Below, one piece after another: positions 12,530 through 23,392 of a stretch of DNA of 64,000 nt. The stretch is from assembly GCA_911728435.2 (NCBI GenBank), contig OU452206.1:6788297-6852296 (forward strand), read 5' to 3'. Under the pieces are notes generated by a model, which had not been told where the DNA came from, did no database searches, and was given only the letters and a program-made list of their open reading frames with translations. Origin of the DNA: Apoderus coryli. Taxonomy: Eukaryota > Arthropoda > Insecta > Coleoptera > Attelabidae. A program made the position numbers and the translations under genes. Positions within the stretch are counted from its first letter, which is position 1, and the number at the start of each line of letters is the position of its first letter.

Positions 12530-13115
12530 ATGGCAAACAACTTTGAGACACGTGCGATGAAGTTGCTCTTTTCACATTTCTTAGCAAATAAACCAAAAAC
12601 TTTAAAAATCTACTTCCATGTAACACATAGTAAAGGCTTAAACGAATACTTCCTAATACTATTTTTTAAGCATTTTTTTGCCCTTGTTTGGACTGGAAGT
12701 TTGTTATCAATCGCGTTAATAATTTGGGAACAATTCTGTTTCGGTAATGATGTTTTTATAATACCTTGATCCATAGGTTGCAATTTGGAGGTTATGTTTG
12801 GTGGAAAAAAGATCAATTAAATATTCGTTAATTTTTTACTTACACTAACTGGATGTGCAGGACAATTGTCTATAAACAACACATTTTTTCGCTTTTGGCT
12901 TTTCATTTTCGTTTTATTGGTACGTTTTGATGCGTATGTGCCGCTTGAAACCATCGTAAAACTGCTTCATTTACATCCTCGTAAGGACACATCCGTACTC
13001 GTTTTCGTCTGCTTGGAACATTAGTTTTCTTGATGATAGTTTCGCGAGGTTTTACTATCAGAGATACACAACTTGGGGAAACACCAAATTTTGCAGCAAC
13101 ATCAATTTTTTCCAA
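12530..13115 (-). pseudogene. Tigger/pogo-type transposase, internally deleted
   Basis: Two conserved parts of a Tigger/pogo (Jerky-like) transposase lie on the minus strand. At 13115-12903 is a CENP-B-like HTH: KIDVAAKFGVSPSCVSLIV, then SRRKRVRMCPYEDVNEAVL and RWFQAAHTHQNVPI. At 12890-12610 is the DDE end: NVLFIDNCPAHPVSV (second Asp), then FFPPNITSKLQPMDQGII (third Asp). The central region with the first Asp is deleted, since NVPIKRK runs almost directly into NVLFIDN, and stops occur. It is not functional. Residues 1-50 of this frame are duplicated in inverted orientation at 15947-16095. Confidence 0.8.
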
Positions 13116-13592
13116 ATTGAAGTTGGTTTGTTTTACGTCAATTACAGAAACAAAGTAACTCCTCTGTCGACGTTTCGACTTTTATTAAGTCATCCTCAGG
13201 ACACTAGGAATGCAACAAAAAAGAAAAACATAAAGGGTGACTTGAAATTTACAATTAATTGTTAAATACACAAATAAAAAAATATAAATAAATAAAAACA
13301 TCAAGACATTTAATGTAATATTTCCCTTTTGTCTTTGTTTAAACACAGATAAAACAATATACTACAACGAGTTCTCCATACTCACGTGAACAATTTGTTT
13401 CTTTTGTCAATATTTTCAATTATAAAGGACATTTACATATGATGATATCAAAAAGGGGATTTCTTTTAAACATATATTTTGCGATGTTATTAGTGTATAA
13501 ACTAAAACCGAATAGGCACAAATGAAGAGAAAATGATACATCTAAACTTTTTTAAAATAATATTCCATCTTATCATATACAACAGGTGTATA
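12967..13592 (-). repeat. Left arm of a 620-bp inverted repeat
   Basis: This segment is the reverse complement of about 15475-16095. The outer 149 bp (12967-13115) is Tigger HTH coding sequence and reads identically in both arms by eye. The inner 480 bp is Penelope-like pLTR sequence with scattered differences. The arm ends at the TA used by the mariner at 13595. Confidence 0.85.
13161..13204 (-). ncRNA. Hammerhead-ribozyme-like motif in Penelope terminal repeat (left arm)
   Basis: On the minus strand: TGTC, CTGAGGA (fits the core CUGANGA), a hairpin with GACTT paired to AAGTC around a short loop, GAAA, then CGTC followed by GACA. TGTC/GACA could form helix I. The palindromic ACGT after GAA could pair only between two molecules, as proposed for minimal hammerheads. 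One extra T between the core and helix II departs from the consensus, so activity is uncertain. Confidence 0.5.
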
Positions 13593-13594
13593 TA

Positions 13595-15005
13595 CAGGGT
13601 GTTAATTAAGTATCTGGCCAAACTTCAGGGGGTGATTCTTTGAGTGATTTTAAGGTAAAAAGTTCATATAAGCAGGTGTCCGGAAATGCATAGTTTTCAA
13701 GATACAGGGTGTCAAAAATTTTTTTTTTTTACATTTATTTATTAATATCTCAAACACCTGTTGACCGATTTTGTTGAAATTTGGTCAGTATTATGGACCA
13801 TGATAAGACGCTAAGTTAGCACCAATTGATTGCTGATTATGACTTCCAGTGGCGTCGTACGGGGCAGTTTCACGAATAAAAATGACAAAAAAAAATGTGC
13901 GCCACTGACTTATTTAAAATTAAAAAAATTATTTTTCAATTAGGCCATTAAAAATACAACTTTTTTGTCTCTTGATATTTTTTCGTATCTTGCATCGTTT
14001 TCGAGAAAAAAAATTAAAACCACTTAAATGCATGTCCCTGAATAATTTTAAAAATCACTTTTACAGAATTATTGCGAATTACGTTTTACCCAAATTCGTT
14101 GAGATATGGCAGTATTTTTGATAACAGTAAAATGCTAATTGAATTTTATTTACTATTTCTAATATTGAAGTTCAGTGGTGGAAATAAATGCCTAAGACAA
14201 GACAAAGACGTATTACGAGTATTAATTAAACTTTGACAAAAAATACTTTTTTAATAAAAAACGTTTAAGAACTTAACAACATAACAACAAATAAAGATAA
14301 ATTTATAATAGTTGTTGAAAATGTCCACCTTCAACTTCGTTGCAAGCATTAGCTCGCCTTATCATCGATTGCCGAACACGCTGAAATATTCCAGGAGTAT
14401 GTCTTATTTGATTGCATGAATCCCGTATGCGCTGACATAATTCGACTTCAGTATTGACTGGAGTTCTATAAACCAGCGACTTTAAATGCCCCCAAAGGAA
14501 ATAATCCAAAGGATTTAAATCTGACAACCTGGGTGGCCATGACTATGGACCCGCGGGACCAATCCACTGCCCTCCATAAGTTTGATCCAGAAATTCCCGT
14601 GCTACGATGCTAAAGTGAGGTGGGGCCCCATCGGGGATGAACCACATTGCTGCAAGATACGACAAAATATCAAGAGACAAAAAAGTTGTATTTTTAATGG
14701 CTTAATCCAAAAATAATTTTTTTAATTTTAAAAGAGTCAGTGGCGCACATTTTTTTTTTATATTTGTATTCGTGAAACTGCCCCTTACGACGCCACTGGA
14801 AGTCATAATCAACAATCAATTGGTGCTAACTTAACAACAAAATCGGTCAACAGGTGTTTGAGATATTAATAAATAAATGTAAAAAAAAAAATTTTTTTGA
14901 CACCCTGTATCTTGAAAACTATGCATTTCCGGACACCTGCTTATATGAACTTTTTACCTTAAAATCACCTCCTGAAGTTTGGCCAGATACTTAATTAACA
15001 CCGTG
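13595..15005 (-). mobile_element. Tc1/mariner element, internally deleted, long TIRs
   Basis: The left end CAGGGTGTTAATTAAG follows TA (13593-13594). The right end is its inverted copy, ending CACCGTG before TA (15006-15007). TIR homology runs about 350-400 bp, to about 14003 and back to about 14655, and includes the inner GATACAGGGTGTC at 13705 (right copy ending 14907). The 1411-bp element lacks the first half of its transposase. It inserted into the Penelope-like element, so it is younger than that insertion. Confidence 0.88.
14303..14655 (-). pseudogene. Tc1/mariner transposase C-terminal fragment
   Basis: The minus strand reads MWFIPDGAPPHFS (second Asp region), FLDQTYGGQWIGPAGP, a stop, then SWPPRLSDLNPLDYFLWGHL (third catalytic region), VNTEVELCQRIRDSCNQI, FQRVRQSMIRRANACNE and the terminal GGHFQQLL. 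The N-terminal HTH and first catalytic Asp are missing, because the right TIR joins directly to the sequence at MWF. Not functional. Confidence 0.85.
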
Positions 15006-15009
15006 TATA

Positions 15010-15413
15010 TAAAACACGACTAAAAAATTCTTTAGTAAACAAAAATCAGTTATCCCTAAGGAGTTTGAGAGCAACGTTATTTATAAAATACCCTGTAAAG
15101 ACTGTAATAAAGTCTATATAGGTCAAACTTCTCGGTATTTAGGAACAATAATAAAAGAGCATCAAGTGAACATCAAACTTAGTTAATGCTCCAAACAAAT
15201 CTGGTCTAACTGAGCATGTTAATGCCACGTTACATGACATTGATTTTGAAAAGACAGAAATTCTTGGTGGACAGCGAAACTACAAAAAAAAAACTTTTGA
15301 AAGAAATGATAGATACAAAAATACATCAAAATAACGTAAATAAACAAGTTGACACCCAAAATTTGAGCTCAGCTTATGTAAATTTAATTAATAGAATCCC
15401 ACGAAGAAAATAA
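15010..15413 (+). pseudogene. Penelope-like ORF fragment with GIY-YIG endonuclease domain
   Basis: Coding similarity starts just right of the mariner: KFFSKQKSVIPKEFES, then NVIYKIPCKDCNKVYIGQT, where IYK and VYIGQT are the GIY-YIG signature, then IIKEHQVNIK. The frame shifts near 15190 to SGLTEHVNATLHDIDFEKTE and ILGGQRNYKKKTF, then again at an A-run near 15290 to LLKEMIDTKIHQNNVNK, ending NRIPRRK with a stop at 15411-15413. The order matches the C-terminus of Penelope-like polyproteins. The upstream reverse transcriptase is missing and the frame is broken. Confidence 0.75.
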
Positions 15414-15474
15414 TCCATTTAGTATAAATAAACCCCGTATAATAACCACCTACGCCTTGGAAAGTGATATTATA

Positions 15475-16095
15475 TATATATAAACCTGTTGGATATGATA
15501 AGATGGAATATTATTTAAATTAATTTAGATGTATCATTTTCTGTTCATCTGTGCCTATTCGGTTTTGGTTTCTACACTATCAAAATCGCAAAATATATGT
15601 TCAAAAGAAACCCCCTTCTTGATATCATCATATGTAAATGTCCTTTATAATTGAGAATATTGACAAAAGAAACAAATTGTTCACGTGAGTATGGAGAACC
15701 CGTTGTAGTTTTATCTGTGTTTAAACAAAGAAAAAAGGGAAAAATTACCTTACATGTCTTTATGTTTTTATTTATTTATATTTTTTTATTTGTGCATTTT
15801 ACAATTAATTGTAAATTTCAAGTCACCCTCTATGTTTTTCTTTTTTGTTGCATTCTACTGTCCTGAGGATAACTTAATAAAAGTCGAAACGTCGACATAG
15901 GAGTTACTTTGTTTCTGTAATTGACGTAAAACAAACCAACTTCAATTTGGAAAAAATTGATGTTGCTGCAAAATTTGGTGTTTCCCCAAGTTGTGTATCT
16001 CTGATAGTAAAACCTCGCGAAACTATCATCAAGAAAACTAATGTTCCAAGCAGACGAAAACGAGTACGGATGTGTCCTTACGAGGATGTAAATGA
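15475..16095 (+). repeat. Right arm of a 620-bp inverted repeat
   Basis: Inverted partner of 12967-13592. It contains the Penelope terminal repeat (15475-15946), then 149 bp of Tigger HTH coding (15947-16095). After 16095 the Tigger reading stops matching and unrelated sequence follows, whereas on the left arm the Tigger frame continues. The right copy of the Tigger piece is therefore the duplicated one. Confidence 0.85.
15857..15895 (+). ncRNA. Hammerhead-ribozyme-like motif in Penelope terminal repeat (right arm)
   Basis: Same layout as the left-arm motif: TGTC, CTGAGGA, a helix II candidate (AACTT against AAGTC, with one mismatch not present in the left arm), GAAA, CGTC, GACA. The mismatch suggests the left-arm version is closer to a folding-competent state. 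Confidence 0.45.
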
Positions 16096-16572
16096 GGTCC
16101 CTAACACAGTAATCAATTTTCTTGCAGCCTTTATCAACTTCTTACTTGATTCTTAAACAAAAACCAACTGAACCTAAATTTGCTATTTACTAGGCCTCGA
16201 CTCTAAAATGGGTGTCACAGGTGTCTCACAGAAATCTACCTGTTTTATTGCCTACCATTAAGCGTTATGAACGCGTCAAGAACATTTTCAAAGGAATGCG
16301 ATATAAAAATGTAAATGGAAAACCCGAAAAGGCCAAGATCTCAATAAATGCATACAAATTTATACATAAAAGTCCGGTAAAAATTTTATTATGTAGAGTG
16401 CTACTCATTTTAAGGATTCACTATAATATGCAGGGCTTTTTACATTAAATTTCATTAAAATATTCTAGGTTTTGAAAAAATTGCACTATAAAGAGTTTTT
16501 CTCTATATAAAGTTTCACTACAAACAGTGTCGACTGTATTTGATCCAAAGTATACAAAACATCCATAAAGTA
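16096..16572. other. Spacer after the inverted repeat
   Basis: Short open frames such as 16212-16448 show no recognisable domain. No gene is called. Confidence 0.35.
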
Positions 16573-17369
16573 CAGGATGTTCCATTTTAAAAATATAACT
16601 TTGAAATGCCATACTTTTCAGGAACAGCCGGTATATTTTTCTTCGATGCTCCTGGTAGACCGACATATTCTCCCGCTAACAAATTTTGCAATTTTAATTT
16701 TGTTTGGCTATAAGAGACCGAGGCGAATGTACCACTACCCGACCAGCTATGTATATAATTTTTTTTTCGTAAACTCAGTAGGATATTTGTACTTATATCT
16801 ATCTAAATTGGAACAACAACCTCAAAAGTTGGCTAATTATCATTCAGACGCACAAAAAAGTTTACTAAAGTTAAAGTTTACTGGCTTTGTGTGTAATTAC
16901 ACGAATACGTCAAGCCGTGAAATTAGCTGTGATCTTTCAACGTCGTTCCACAAGGCAGGACTTTAATAACTTCTCTTTCAGGATGGGTTCCCCTTAACAA
17001 GTTCTTTATTAGCACACTATGTTTAGGAGATAGTTGAAGCTTAAAATAATAATTATTAAGCCTTTGAAGATTACTTGCCAGCATTAATGTTTTGTTAAAC
17101 TGGTGTCAATTATTCATTGCGAAACTGTCCTTACATTAGGCATTATATTATTACAAAAGCGATGAACAGTGTCCTAGAAGAAGATTTATTATACATGGTG
17201 TCCTTCTGGGACCGCGATAAGTATTGAAAGCATTATCTACAAATTGGAAGGCTATGAAAATTCCACAATATACTAAGTTCCACGGGGGTCAGACTATTTT
17301 TAAGAAGGTGTCACTTCTGGTAATACTGGAATGAGGAGTCAACTTGCGTATTTTAAATGGAACATCCTA
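16573..17369. mobile_element. Non-autonomous TIR element with CAGGATGTTCCAT ends
   Basis: The left end CAGGATGTTCCATTTTAAA follows TA (16571-16572). The right end is inverted, ATTTTAAATGGAACATCCT then A and TA. The TIR is only about 20 bp. The 797-bp interior has a 129-codon open frame (16577-16966) but no transposase motif. The TA flanks and terminal motif suggest a Tc1/mariner-derived non-autonomous element. GGAACA(C/T)CCT ends also occur inside the element at 33467. Confidence 0.6.
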
Positions 17370-17469
17370 TATATTTTTATATTTTTAAATTCTACATGAA
17401 ATTCTAGAAATGTAATTTGTGTGTAATGGCATATAGCTAAATTCAACGGTTTTTGACTTATGAGTTATA

Positions 17470-17717
17470 CAGGGTGTTTGAGAAAGACATGGCGAAAATT
17501 TGTGAGCGAATTGGGGACACCTAATCATAAAAAAACCTAAATTGTAATTTTTCCTTATTTACAAAGATACAGGGTGTTAAAGATGACTGCCCGAGGACGA
17601 TTTTTTTGAAATATTTTCGAAACGAGTAAAGAAGCATTTACCAATTGTAGCATATTTATTCATATTCGAGAAATTCGAGTTTGAAAATTTTAGGACAAAA
17701 CTTTCTCAAACACCCTG
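17470..17717. mobile_element. Short MITE of the CAGGGTGTTT mariner family
   Basis: TA then CAGGGTGTTTGAGAAAG on the left; CTTTCTCAAACACCCTG then TA on the right; 248 bp. The inner GATACAGGGTGTTAAAGATG (CAGGGTG at 17570) and the phrase GTGAGCGAATTGGGGAC recur in the larger elements at 23811 and 28934. This identifies it as an internal-deletion derivative of that family. Confidence 0.85.
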
Positions 17718-17936
17718 TATATTGACGTTTTCAAATCCAATAGTAAAACTAATTTTTTTCAATATCGAAGCATTTGGTAAAGCATTTTTACCGATTTTCA
17801 TATAAGGAAAGGGAAATGATTGTTCACTCTGCTACATATTTCGTAATTGCTTTATATAGAGTGGCCAAAAAATTATACGGTTTGAATGAAAGTCAAAACG
17901 CCACAAAATCAGTCTAATAGAATTTAGGATGTATCA

Positions 17937-17980
17937 GCCATACATGTTTCGGGACTAGACCAGTCCAATCATCAGTGGCA
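17937..17980 (-). ncRNA. Hammerhead-ribozyme-like motif
   Basis: On the minus strand: GCCA, CTGATGA, TT, then GGACT-loop-AGTCC (5-bp helix II), C, GAAA, CATGTA, TGGC. GCCA/TGGC could form helix I, and ACATGT after GAA is a palindrome, as in minimal dimeric hammerheads. Two unpaired T residues before helix II weaken it. It may mark a small remnant of a Penelope-like terminal repeat. No protein-coding part of one was seen beside it. Confidence 0.4.
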
Positions 17981-18099
17981 AGTCAACAATCGGAAAAACT
18001 TTTGGCTACGACATAATAATATCCTGGTCGAAAATTTCATTGAAGTCATTTTATAGAAAAATATTTTTTGATTTATTTAAATTGTATTAACATATTTAA

Positions 18100-19532
18100 G
18101 TTTGTTATTTTTCTATTTATATGTTGTGATTTTGATTCAATAATTTTTTTTGTTTTCATTTATTAAACGTTTTCTTTGCTTTATATCGAGTTTGTTAGAA
18201 AAACTGTAGAAAGTGACCACCTCTAGCTCGGATAAATGAATCCAATCTTCTCCTCATTGACTGGCGAGCTCTCTCAAGAATACCAAAGTCGTTCCTCCAC
18301 ATTTTCCACAGGAGTAGCGTAAACTCAGAACTTCAGTCAATCCAGTGGGTTTAAATTAGAGGATCGTGCAGGCCATAGTGAGGTCCACCTCGGTCAATCC
18401 TGTGATGTCCGTATGTTTCCAGAATTACAGGAAGCGTTTGTTCCAGAAAGTCGCGATATACCTCTCCGATAAGTCTTCCTGAGAGAAATACGGGTCCAAT
18501 TAAGTAGTCACTCACAATTCCAATCCAAACGTTCAACGAGAACTGATGTTTTAAATGATATTCAACTATCGCATGCAGATTTTCATCACACAATAAATGG
18601 TTATTCTTAGAAATTCCTTATTGCATTTCTTGCAAAACTCGCTTCATCAGTAAACAAAATGAACATCAGTAGTGGAGGAATTTCAAGAACATCCATTGAC
18701 AGAATGCCATACGTGGAGGGAAATCAACAGGAATAAGTGCTTGAACGCGTTAGATGTGGTATGGATATAACAAATTGTCCTTAAGAATGCGCCAAATAGT
18801 ACTATTACTTACATTCAAAACCTCAACAACGTTTCGAGTAGAAGTACCTGGATTTTCTTCAACCATGTTCAGCACATTCTCTTCTAGCTCTACCGTTCTT
18901 GCAGTCTTTGGCCTTCCTGTTCCTCCACTTCATTTTAGAGTGTCTGTTTCATGAAAACGTCGATGAATGTTTTCGAAAATTTTTTGATCAGGAGCCATAC
19001 GCTGAAGAAATCTTCAGTGTTAAACCGCCTAGCTTCTAATGCATTGGCATCAGCGATTCCATAAATGAAGTGGATGTCGGTCATCTCGGCATTTGTATAG
19101 TGATTCATATTAAGGGATTTCAACAAATTTGACAGAGTCAAAATTAATTGCGCAGTCAAATAACATTCATGGTATGTTGAAAAAAGTGTTAAATTTTTAT
19201 CTCGTAAACGAAGCAACATTTGAGAAAAAAAAAATAAAAAAGTTGTAGTTTTAGTTGCTTTATTTCAAGATAATCTCGAAATTAAATTACAGTCAGTGGC
19301 GTTTTTTTTTTCAAGAATTTTAATTAGGTTTTTTCCCTAACGCCACTGGACTTAATGATTTTGATCTAATTAAGGTCATATGAGCTCCCTAATTCTAGCA
19401 ACAACGCTGCCAACATTTAAAAGAAATCGGTAAGGAGATATTTCACTTAATTAAAAGAAAACCGTTAGTTACAAAAAACATCTTTAATCTTGGATAATGC
19501 ATTTCCGGACGTATATTAGCCTGTATATTATT
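18100..19532 (-). mobile_element. Tc1/mariner element, left end lost
   Basis: A minus-strand transposase remnant fills 18195-19108. The right side (19200-19532) is AT-rich terminal sequence with CGCCACTGG and ATGCATTTCCGGAC, phrases shared with the TIR of the element at 13595, and it ends near CCTGTA. No matching left terminus is found, so the left boundary is an estimate. The TIR homology marks it as a relative of the 13595 family. Confidence 0.6.
18195..19108 (-). pseudogene. Tc1/mariner transposase pseudogene with internal deletion
   Basis: From ATG at 19108 the minus strand reads MNHYTNAEMTDIHFIYGIAD and NALEARR (N-terminal HTH). After a disrupted stretch come GRPKTARTVELEENVLNMVE and NVSNSTIWRILKDNLLYPYH (second HTH), CQWMF, SLNVWIGIV, LIGPVFLSGRL and LEQTLPVIL. 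The sequence then jumps to WIGRGGP-like and C-terminal residues ending RARGGHFLQFF before the stop at 18195. The middle part with QHDGAP and PRSPDL is deleted or unreadable, so at least one catalytic region is missing. Several stops and frame changes occur. Confidence 0.8.
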
Positions 19533-22500
19533 ATAACACGTCGTCAGGACCCAAGCCCATTTGTTTACTATGGCCCTAACGTCCGTATAGTTAGCGGTCA
19601 CTGGGGACCGTCATGGCACTAAACTTTTATGTTTATTATTATTGGACCTCTGCAAAGCTTCTTACCCTTTACTATCATTTAAGCCAGAATTAATTAAGTA
19701 TTATAGAAATCATGTGTGATGTAAAAACAAACGAAACATGTGTTCTAGGCAAAAAACGAAAATAGTTTCTTAATTATTATTTTTAGTATAAGCTTTAGAA
19801 ATGCGAAGTCAAATATTAAACATATTCGTAGGTGGTTCATAAATGAAGAATAGTAAACCATTATTTTACGACTTGTCGGGCATCTATAAATAGTATATTT
19901 GTTTTTAGTTCCATCATTGTGATGTATTCTATATGTATTCTATATTTTACTGTTTATGTGTGACTATGGGGATAACATAAAACTCAATTATATCTGCAAA
20001 CTTAATCAGAGGTTGAAACAGCAATTAAAAATCAAGTTTTGTGACGATAAAAAATCCCACTGTTCTACTGTTTTAATTCATATTTTAAATGAAGCTTCCA
20101 TTATTTATCTCTCAATGCTTAACCTGGTTGGAATATTTTAAAACCAAACTGTATAACAGAAGCGTTCGTTGTTCCTATAGATAAATTATGAGAGAATAGC
20201 ATTAGGCTTTTCACTATCACAACTAACACAACCCCCTCGCTCTAAATTCCCATGCATAATATAAAATAATAGTACTTTTAAATTTGCATGTCTGGTTCTC
20301 TGACAATAGTTATTAATCCAGCAGTTTCAGTAGAAGCACGGTGTTAAAACCGTCAACGACGTTTGCATACACAGATCCGTACTCAGATCAGCGTAATGCT
20401 TTTTGTGATTAACTTTGGCCCAGAAACAAACAACGCAACGCAGGAAATTTCCAAACAAGCTCTAATTACATTTTTCCACAATAACTGTCATCATTCAGAA
20501 TAGAAAAAATACTTTTAGGAAATTTAATATCTACCTACTTCAGGACCACTTAATACTATTTGATATTGAAATTAACATACTTAATTTTCAATATGTGTTT
20601 TCGGAGGTTTATGCTATCGTTATAAATATAAATTGAAGTTTTTTGTATAGTCTGTTGGATATAACAAAAGATTTGCGAAGAAGAGCGATGTAAATTACAC
20701 TGAAACTATGTTGCCTCTATTTTACTAGTAATTCGTATTGAAAAAGTTTACCATTTTACCAGTGGCAAGCCCTATAACAACTTCTGTATATCACATAAAT
20801 TAAACTCATTCTTCTATAGTTTTAATATTTTTAGAAAGAATCACCTTCGTTATGTAGTTGCTGTGATTTTGATATCTAGGACTTCCGAAACATAACGAAG
20901 AGCTTCTAAAAAGAAAATAAATAATACAATATTATAAATCATTGAATTGAGTGGAAGCGAATACGCTGTTTAATTGAAATTAAAAAACAAAATATTGTCA
21001 TTCAGGTAAGTTTAGATATTATGCTTAACTTAATGTGAAACTTGGAATCCGAAATCACCGCAAAGCTACGCGCACCCTTAGTATCAGACGCCCTATAGTA
21101 AATCCTCTTGGATGACGTGAATTAGATGCTTTACTAAGGTATCTATGTATAAATAAAAATATTATAAAAAAATAAACATGGTAGATATCCGCATCTGTTG
21201 ATTACGCTAAAATGTTGTCTAATCCTTGTAAAAATTATAAAATTTTAGTGATTCTGAAGTGAACTCTTCTTACAAGCTGTAATTGAGAGACGAGCGCAAA
21301 TGGTGACCTCAAGATCTTTTATTAATCCTCGTTAAGATTTTTGAACGCTTCTTTAGTAATATCTGTTATAATGATGCTTATATTGAAGAACTTGTGAATA
21401 AATTTGTGGGATTTTTCTGGGCGTCCGACATCGATTCTTAAACTGGTAATACCGAAAATAGGATGAGTAATTAATTATCAATGTATGGTTTCTATCTGAC
21501 CGTAGATTTGCTAAAGCTGAGGCTTACCGAGCGCTGATAAGGCTTAAAACATAACTTACTATAGGTCCAGATACCATCCTTCTTAATTCGAGATTGGGCT
21601 GACGTGTGGGATGACCGATATGTGCTATTACTATTATTCTTTCCTTACAATCAATAATTTTCCCTTCGAGTTGTAAATGTTCAAAGCTGACACCGCTTTT
21701 TAAAAATTGGGATAAACGTAATATAAAATATAACTAATTATATTAATCCAATTATAATAATAATTATTAATAACTTTTTTTTTATATATTAAGCAGGTCA
21801 TATATTTTTGATTATATTAGATCTCGTCGGGAAAGTTTTGTGGCCTCATAACCGATTTTTTTACTTGCCACGGGCGCGCACTAATTTGTTGTTGTTTTCT
21901 TCTTTGGTTATAATTTATAATATTTGAAACATTGTGCGCAATGATTTGGTGAACAAACGTTTAATTTAAAAAAAATAGTTTATATTTTATTACTTTTATT
22001 TTTATTGTGCATTGTAATTTTAGATACCCTTTTGTTGATTTTTTTTGTGTCTCGTCAGTTGTATCTTAAATAAATAAATAAAATGTTTTGCCATTTTTTT
22101 ATTTCAAATAAATTTCTATATAGTCCTAAATCTAAAATAAAGTACGGTCCTGGTAGAACACCCAAAAATTAATACTACCTGACCTTCCTTAATACTATCC
22201 GGAATTTCTTCAATAGAATTTCAAAGATAAGCTGAGGTAGGGTTCTCCTTGTCTGTATGCCTATAATAATAGACATACATTTAGTACAGCATAAAGAAAA
22301 TAATGTAAAATCACTAACCTAAAATTTCCGTTAAACTTCCTTTTATATTGTACATATTAGTTGTTATTTTTGTAGTTGTGAGTTTGTGTTAAATAAAATT
22401 TTGATAAATGTGCTATTTGTGTAACTATTTATAACAAGTTCTAAGAAATTGAAGTGATATTTTTAGATATTAGGTAAGTTCTTGTAAAAATACATACACT

Positions 22501-23284
22501 TTAGAGCCTAAGTATCTACTAACATTTAGATTTAAATAATTATATTGCTTGTGATATACATTTAAATTTTAAGTGTATTTAGAATTCGGTGGACAATTTA
22601 TCGACATCTTAGGAAAATACCTTTTAACGTAGTGTTGTTTTACTTCAGAAAATGACAGTTGATACGATCTTCAAAGAACTATTATGTTTTAAAAGTTCCT
22701 AAACAAGCTATTTAATTAAATGCTCAAGCCAAAAGAAGCTAAGGTGAGCTGTATTTCACGAGCCGAAGAGAAGTAGTGACATAACTTACCCGACCGAACA
22801 CTGTAGCCATTATTTCTGAGTAGATTACAATAGACAATTTTCCCAACGAATATTTGAATAACTATTAACACAATTCTATATTTTATTTATTTTTTTTTTC
22901 AATAAGAAACATAGTTTAATTAACGAACATTTAATAATTCTTGTTAAAAAAAATCTACAAATTACTTCTCAAATTTTTATTAAGACAACGAAAGTCCCTA
23001 GAGCAAATGTACAACAAAATAAAACGTGTCAAAAAGGGGAAAATCGAGATGAATTTGTTTTCGTAAATTCTTCTTTTTGTACCTAATTCTTTTAAGAATT
23101 GGAGTCGACGCACTATTTTTGGATTTTAGGTTTCATTATAATAAAAATTAAAGTAAAGTTAAATTCATAAAACGAAACTGTTTATAATTATTACGAAGTC
23201 AAAAAATAACTCTCGGTTGCGCAAGAAGCTATTTTTAAATACCAAACTGTTCCATGCAGTTAAATGAAAAATGCTGTTTTCTCA
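19533..23284. other. Long non-coding stretch (3.7 kb)
   Basis: No frame exceeds about 60 codons and none resembles a known protein. The DNA is AT-rich, with simple A/T runs around 21960-22100 and 22860-22930. No TIRs, LTR-like pairs or tandem repeats were recognised by eye. It could hold regulatory DNA or very old transposon remnants. Confidence 0.45.
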
Positions 23285-23392
23285 GTTTTACTTTCCCGCA
23301 CAGGGAAAGTATTGTAAACGCGCTAAAACAAAATTTGAGATAAAGACGGATATAACCATTTTGAGACGATGTATTCTTCCACGATAGCGCCC
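23285..23392 (-). repeat. Dispersed repeat, copy 2 of 3 (inverted relative to 9781)
   Basis: Reverse complement of the 9781-9933 repeat: GCACAGGGAAAGTATTGTA, GCGCTAAAA, GATAAAGACGGATATAACCA, then CCACGATAGCGCC. It lacks about 45 bases present in copy 1. Confidence 0.7.

Larger units (their letters stand above)
13116..15946 (+). mobile_element. Penelope-like retroelement, 5'-truncated, with inverted pLTR arm
   Basis: The plus-strand core at 15010-15413 encodes the end of a Penelope-like ORF with a GIY-YIG endonuclease signature. Downstream (15475-15946) is the terminal repeat, with a hammerhead-like motif at 15857-15895. An inverted copy of that terminal repeat lies upstream (13116-13592). 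Penelope-like elements are known for partial terminal repeats in direct or inverted order and for hammerhead motifs within them. The reverse-transcriptase domain is absent. A mariner (13595-15005) sits between the inverted arm and the ORF fragment. Host DNA on both sides is Tigger sequence. Confidence 0.75.

Noticed and set aside
16577..16966. 129-codon frame in the 16573 element
   Set aside because: No motif and no similarity to transposases; kept only as part of the element.
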